Virus record (IMG/VR): IMGVR_UViG_3300022200_009154
Span: 1-24,806 of that record
DNA from: a virus
Length of the DNA stretch: 24,806 bases
Direction: 5' to 3' (one strand)
Both the position numbers and the translations under genes were made by a program. This document shows positions 23,856 through 24,806 of this stretch, piece by piece (position 1 is the first letter of the stretch; every line of letters starts with the position of its first letter). The notes under the pieces are model-generated. The model ran no database searches, was not told the DNA's origin, and worked only from the letters and a program-made list of their open reading frames with translations.

Positions 23856-24185
23856 ATGAAATCTTTTCAACAATTCATCTCAGAAAGCGTCACTATTCAT
23901 GGTGACTTTAATGGAACTCTCAATGTAGGCGGAGATCCAGTTCAACAAAAGGTTGATGAACAAAACCAATACATTGCAGATGTAGTTTGGATGGGAAGTA
24001 TATATAGAATGAAAATTGAAAGGAAAGAGTCCTATAGACTTCCAACAACACAAGAACTAGCAGAGCAACTTCAAGGAGAATATCCTGGGGCGATCGTTCA
24101 ACGAATTTATCCAGTAGAACCAAAACCAATTGTAAAAATAGCAGATGTAAAGAGATATCATCCAGGCAAATTAGAGTGGGTATAA
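23856..24185 (+). CDS. 109-residue protein: capsid-targeting-like N-terminus plus 'YPGA' domain
   Basis: ATG is two bases after the previous stop. The N-terminus MKSFQQFISES matches the T4 capsid-targeting sequence MKTYQEFIAE in its spacing of Met, Lys, aromatic, Phe, Ile and Glu, with an IxE site where gp21-type protease would cut. Residues 38-85 ('ADVVWMGSIYRMKIE' through 'LPTTQELAEQLQGEYPGAIV') share the pattern G..Y.MK.......P....l...i...YPGA with residues 309-352 of the 496-residue protein next door, so the two genes share a domain. Likely a small virion or internal head protein; function unknown. Confidence 0.65.
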   Translation: MKSFQQFISESVTIHGDFNGTLNVGGDPVQQKVDEQNQYIADVVWMGSIYRMKIERKESYRLPTTQELAEQLQGEYPGAIVQRIYPVEPKPIVKIADVKRYHPGKLEWV

Positions 24186-24189
24186 TTTT

Positions 24190-24806
24190 ATGGCACAGTG
24201 GAATAAAGTTGAACAAGATTTTTTAAACCAGGAGAGAAGTCTCTTTGAGGTTTATAACATTGCAGATCACTGGGGAAACCAGACAGACTGGAGACCTCAG
24301 TTTTCTGACAATAACAGACTAAAGGTTGCTCCTTTCCAAACAATTTTCTTCAATACTTTCCAGTATGGTAAGGAGACTGATGTATGGGATGAGAGAATCA
24401 CTGGTGTTGGAACTGCTAATCATAATACCAATTCCAGTAATGTGGTTATGGAGGTCGGAGATACTGCTGGTAGTAAGGTTGTCAGGCAGACTAAACAGGT
24501 AATGAGATACATTCCTGGCAGACCAGCAACTCTCGCATTTGCAATTCGTCTGGAAGCACCACAAGTCGGTATTCGTAGAAGATTCGGATTGTTTAATGAG
24601 ACCGATGGTGCTTACTTTGAGGATGATGGTGGCACATATTCTTATGTAATTCGCAGCAGTGCATCTGGTATCACTACAGAAACAAGAGTAACCAGAGAAA
24701 ACTGGAATGGTGAAAAGTTTGATGGTAATGGATACACTGGTGTAACTGCTAATGCTACAAAACAGCAGATGATTTCCATTAACTATGAATGGTATGGTGC
24801 AGGTGG
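24190..24806 (+). CDS. Virion structural protein, 3'-partial
   Basis: Starts at ATG 24190, four bases after the previous stop, and stays open for 205 complete codons to the right edge. Product begins MAQWNKVEQDFLNQERSLFE and includes 'VMRYIPGRPATLAFAIRLEA', 'GIRRRFGLFNETDGAYFEDD', 'VTRENWNGEKFDGNGYTG' and 'TKQQMISINYEWYGAG'. This set of motifs is one I recall from structural proteins of cyanophages and other tailed phages; no specific function is known to me. It uses CAG, GAG, AAG and C-ending codons more than the genes before it, as highly expressed virion genes often do. No Shine-Dalgarno is obvious. The full length cannot be judged. Confidence 0.75.
   Translation, partial: MAQWNKVEQDFLNQERSLFEVYNIADHWGNQTDWRPQFSDNNRLKVAPFQTIFFNTFQYGKETDVWDERITGVGTANHNTNSSNVVMEVGDTAGSKVVRQTKQVMRYIPGRPATLAFAIRLEAPQVGIRRRFGLFNETDGAYFEDDGGTYSYVIRSSASGITTETRVTRENWNGEKFDGNGYTGVTANATKQQMISINYEWYGAG

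Overview
The window is a dense, AT-rich stretch in which every gene lies on the + strand. Genes are separated by 0 to 50 bases or overlap by a few, so it reads as one late operon-like block. Recognisable T4-type virion genes occur in T4 order: baseplate wedge gp8, then neck proteins gp13 and gp14, tail sheath stabiliser gp15 and small terminase gp16. The surrounding proteins are of the kind seen in marine T4-like cyanophages and related pelagic myoviruses: giant beta-rich virion proteins, a DUF4815-type protein, and Cys/Lys-rich patchwork proteins. The window is therefore best read as part of the structural module of a marine T4-like myovirus, probably infecting a picocyanobacterium or a similar low-GC marine bacterium. 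The host is inferred, not seen. I saw no tRNA, rRNA, CRISPR array, integrase or transposase, and no gene-free stretch longer than 300 bases.

Layout. 1-4319 is the 3' part of a giant virion protein in the position of T4 gp7. 4350-5915 is gp8. 5922-13391 encodes a 2489-residue virion protein that occupies the space of T4 gp9-gp12/wac. 13393-14167 holds three small genes, the first apparently frameshifted. 14191-18173 encodes gp13, gp14, gp15 and gp16. 18223-21639 encodes a 1138-residue coiled-coil plus beta-helix fibre-like protein. 21641-22215 encodes two small probable virion proteins. 22212-24185 encodes three genes: a 51-residue and a 109-residue protein whose N-termini resemble the T4 capsid-targeting sequence, and between them a 496-residue Cys-rich, basic patchwork protein. 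24190 to the right edge is the start of another virion structural protein. The large terminase gp17, which follows gp16 directly in T4, is not in the window.

How the genes work together. gp8 and the two giant proteins should form the baseplate periphery. gp13 and gp14 form the neck, gp15 closes the tail and docks it to the neck, and gp16 recognises DNA for packaging. The genes after gp16 look like fibre or decoration components and possibly head-packaged internal proteins.

The most striking feature is modularity. Three kinds of small beta-rich module are scattered through otherwise unrelated structural proteins: a 'GxGY..aP.V.I' module, a 'DE.m.v....n.L.V.RG..gT.aa.H' module, and a 'G..SGA.A.V' module. 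They interrupt gp14, are inserted in gp8, extend gp15, and recur in both giant proteins and in the fibre-like protein. A second set of shuffled modules, Cys-rich and basic, makes up the genes at 22212-24185.
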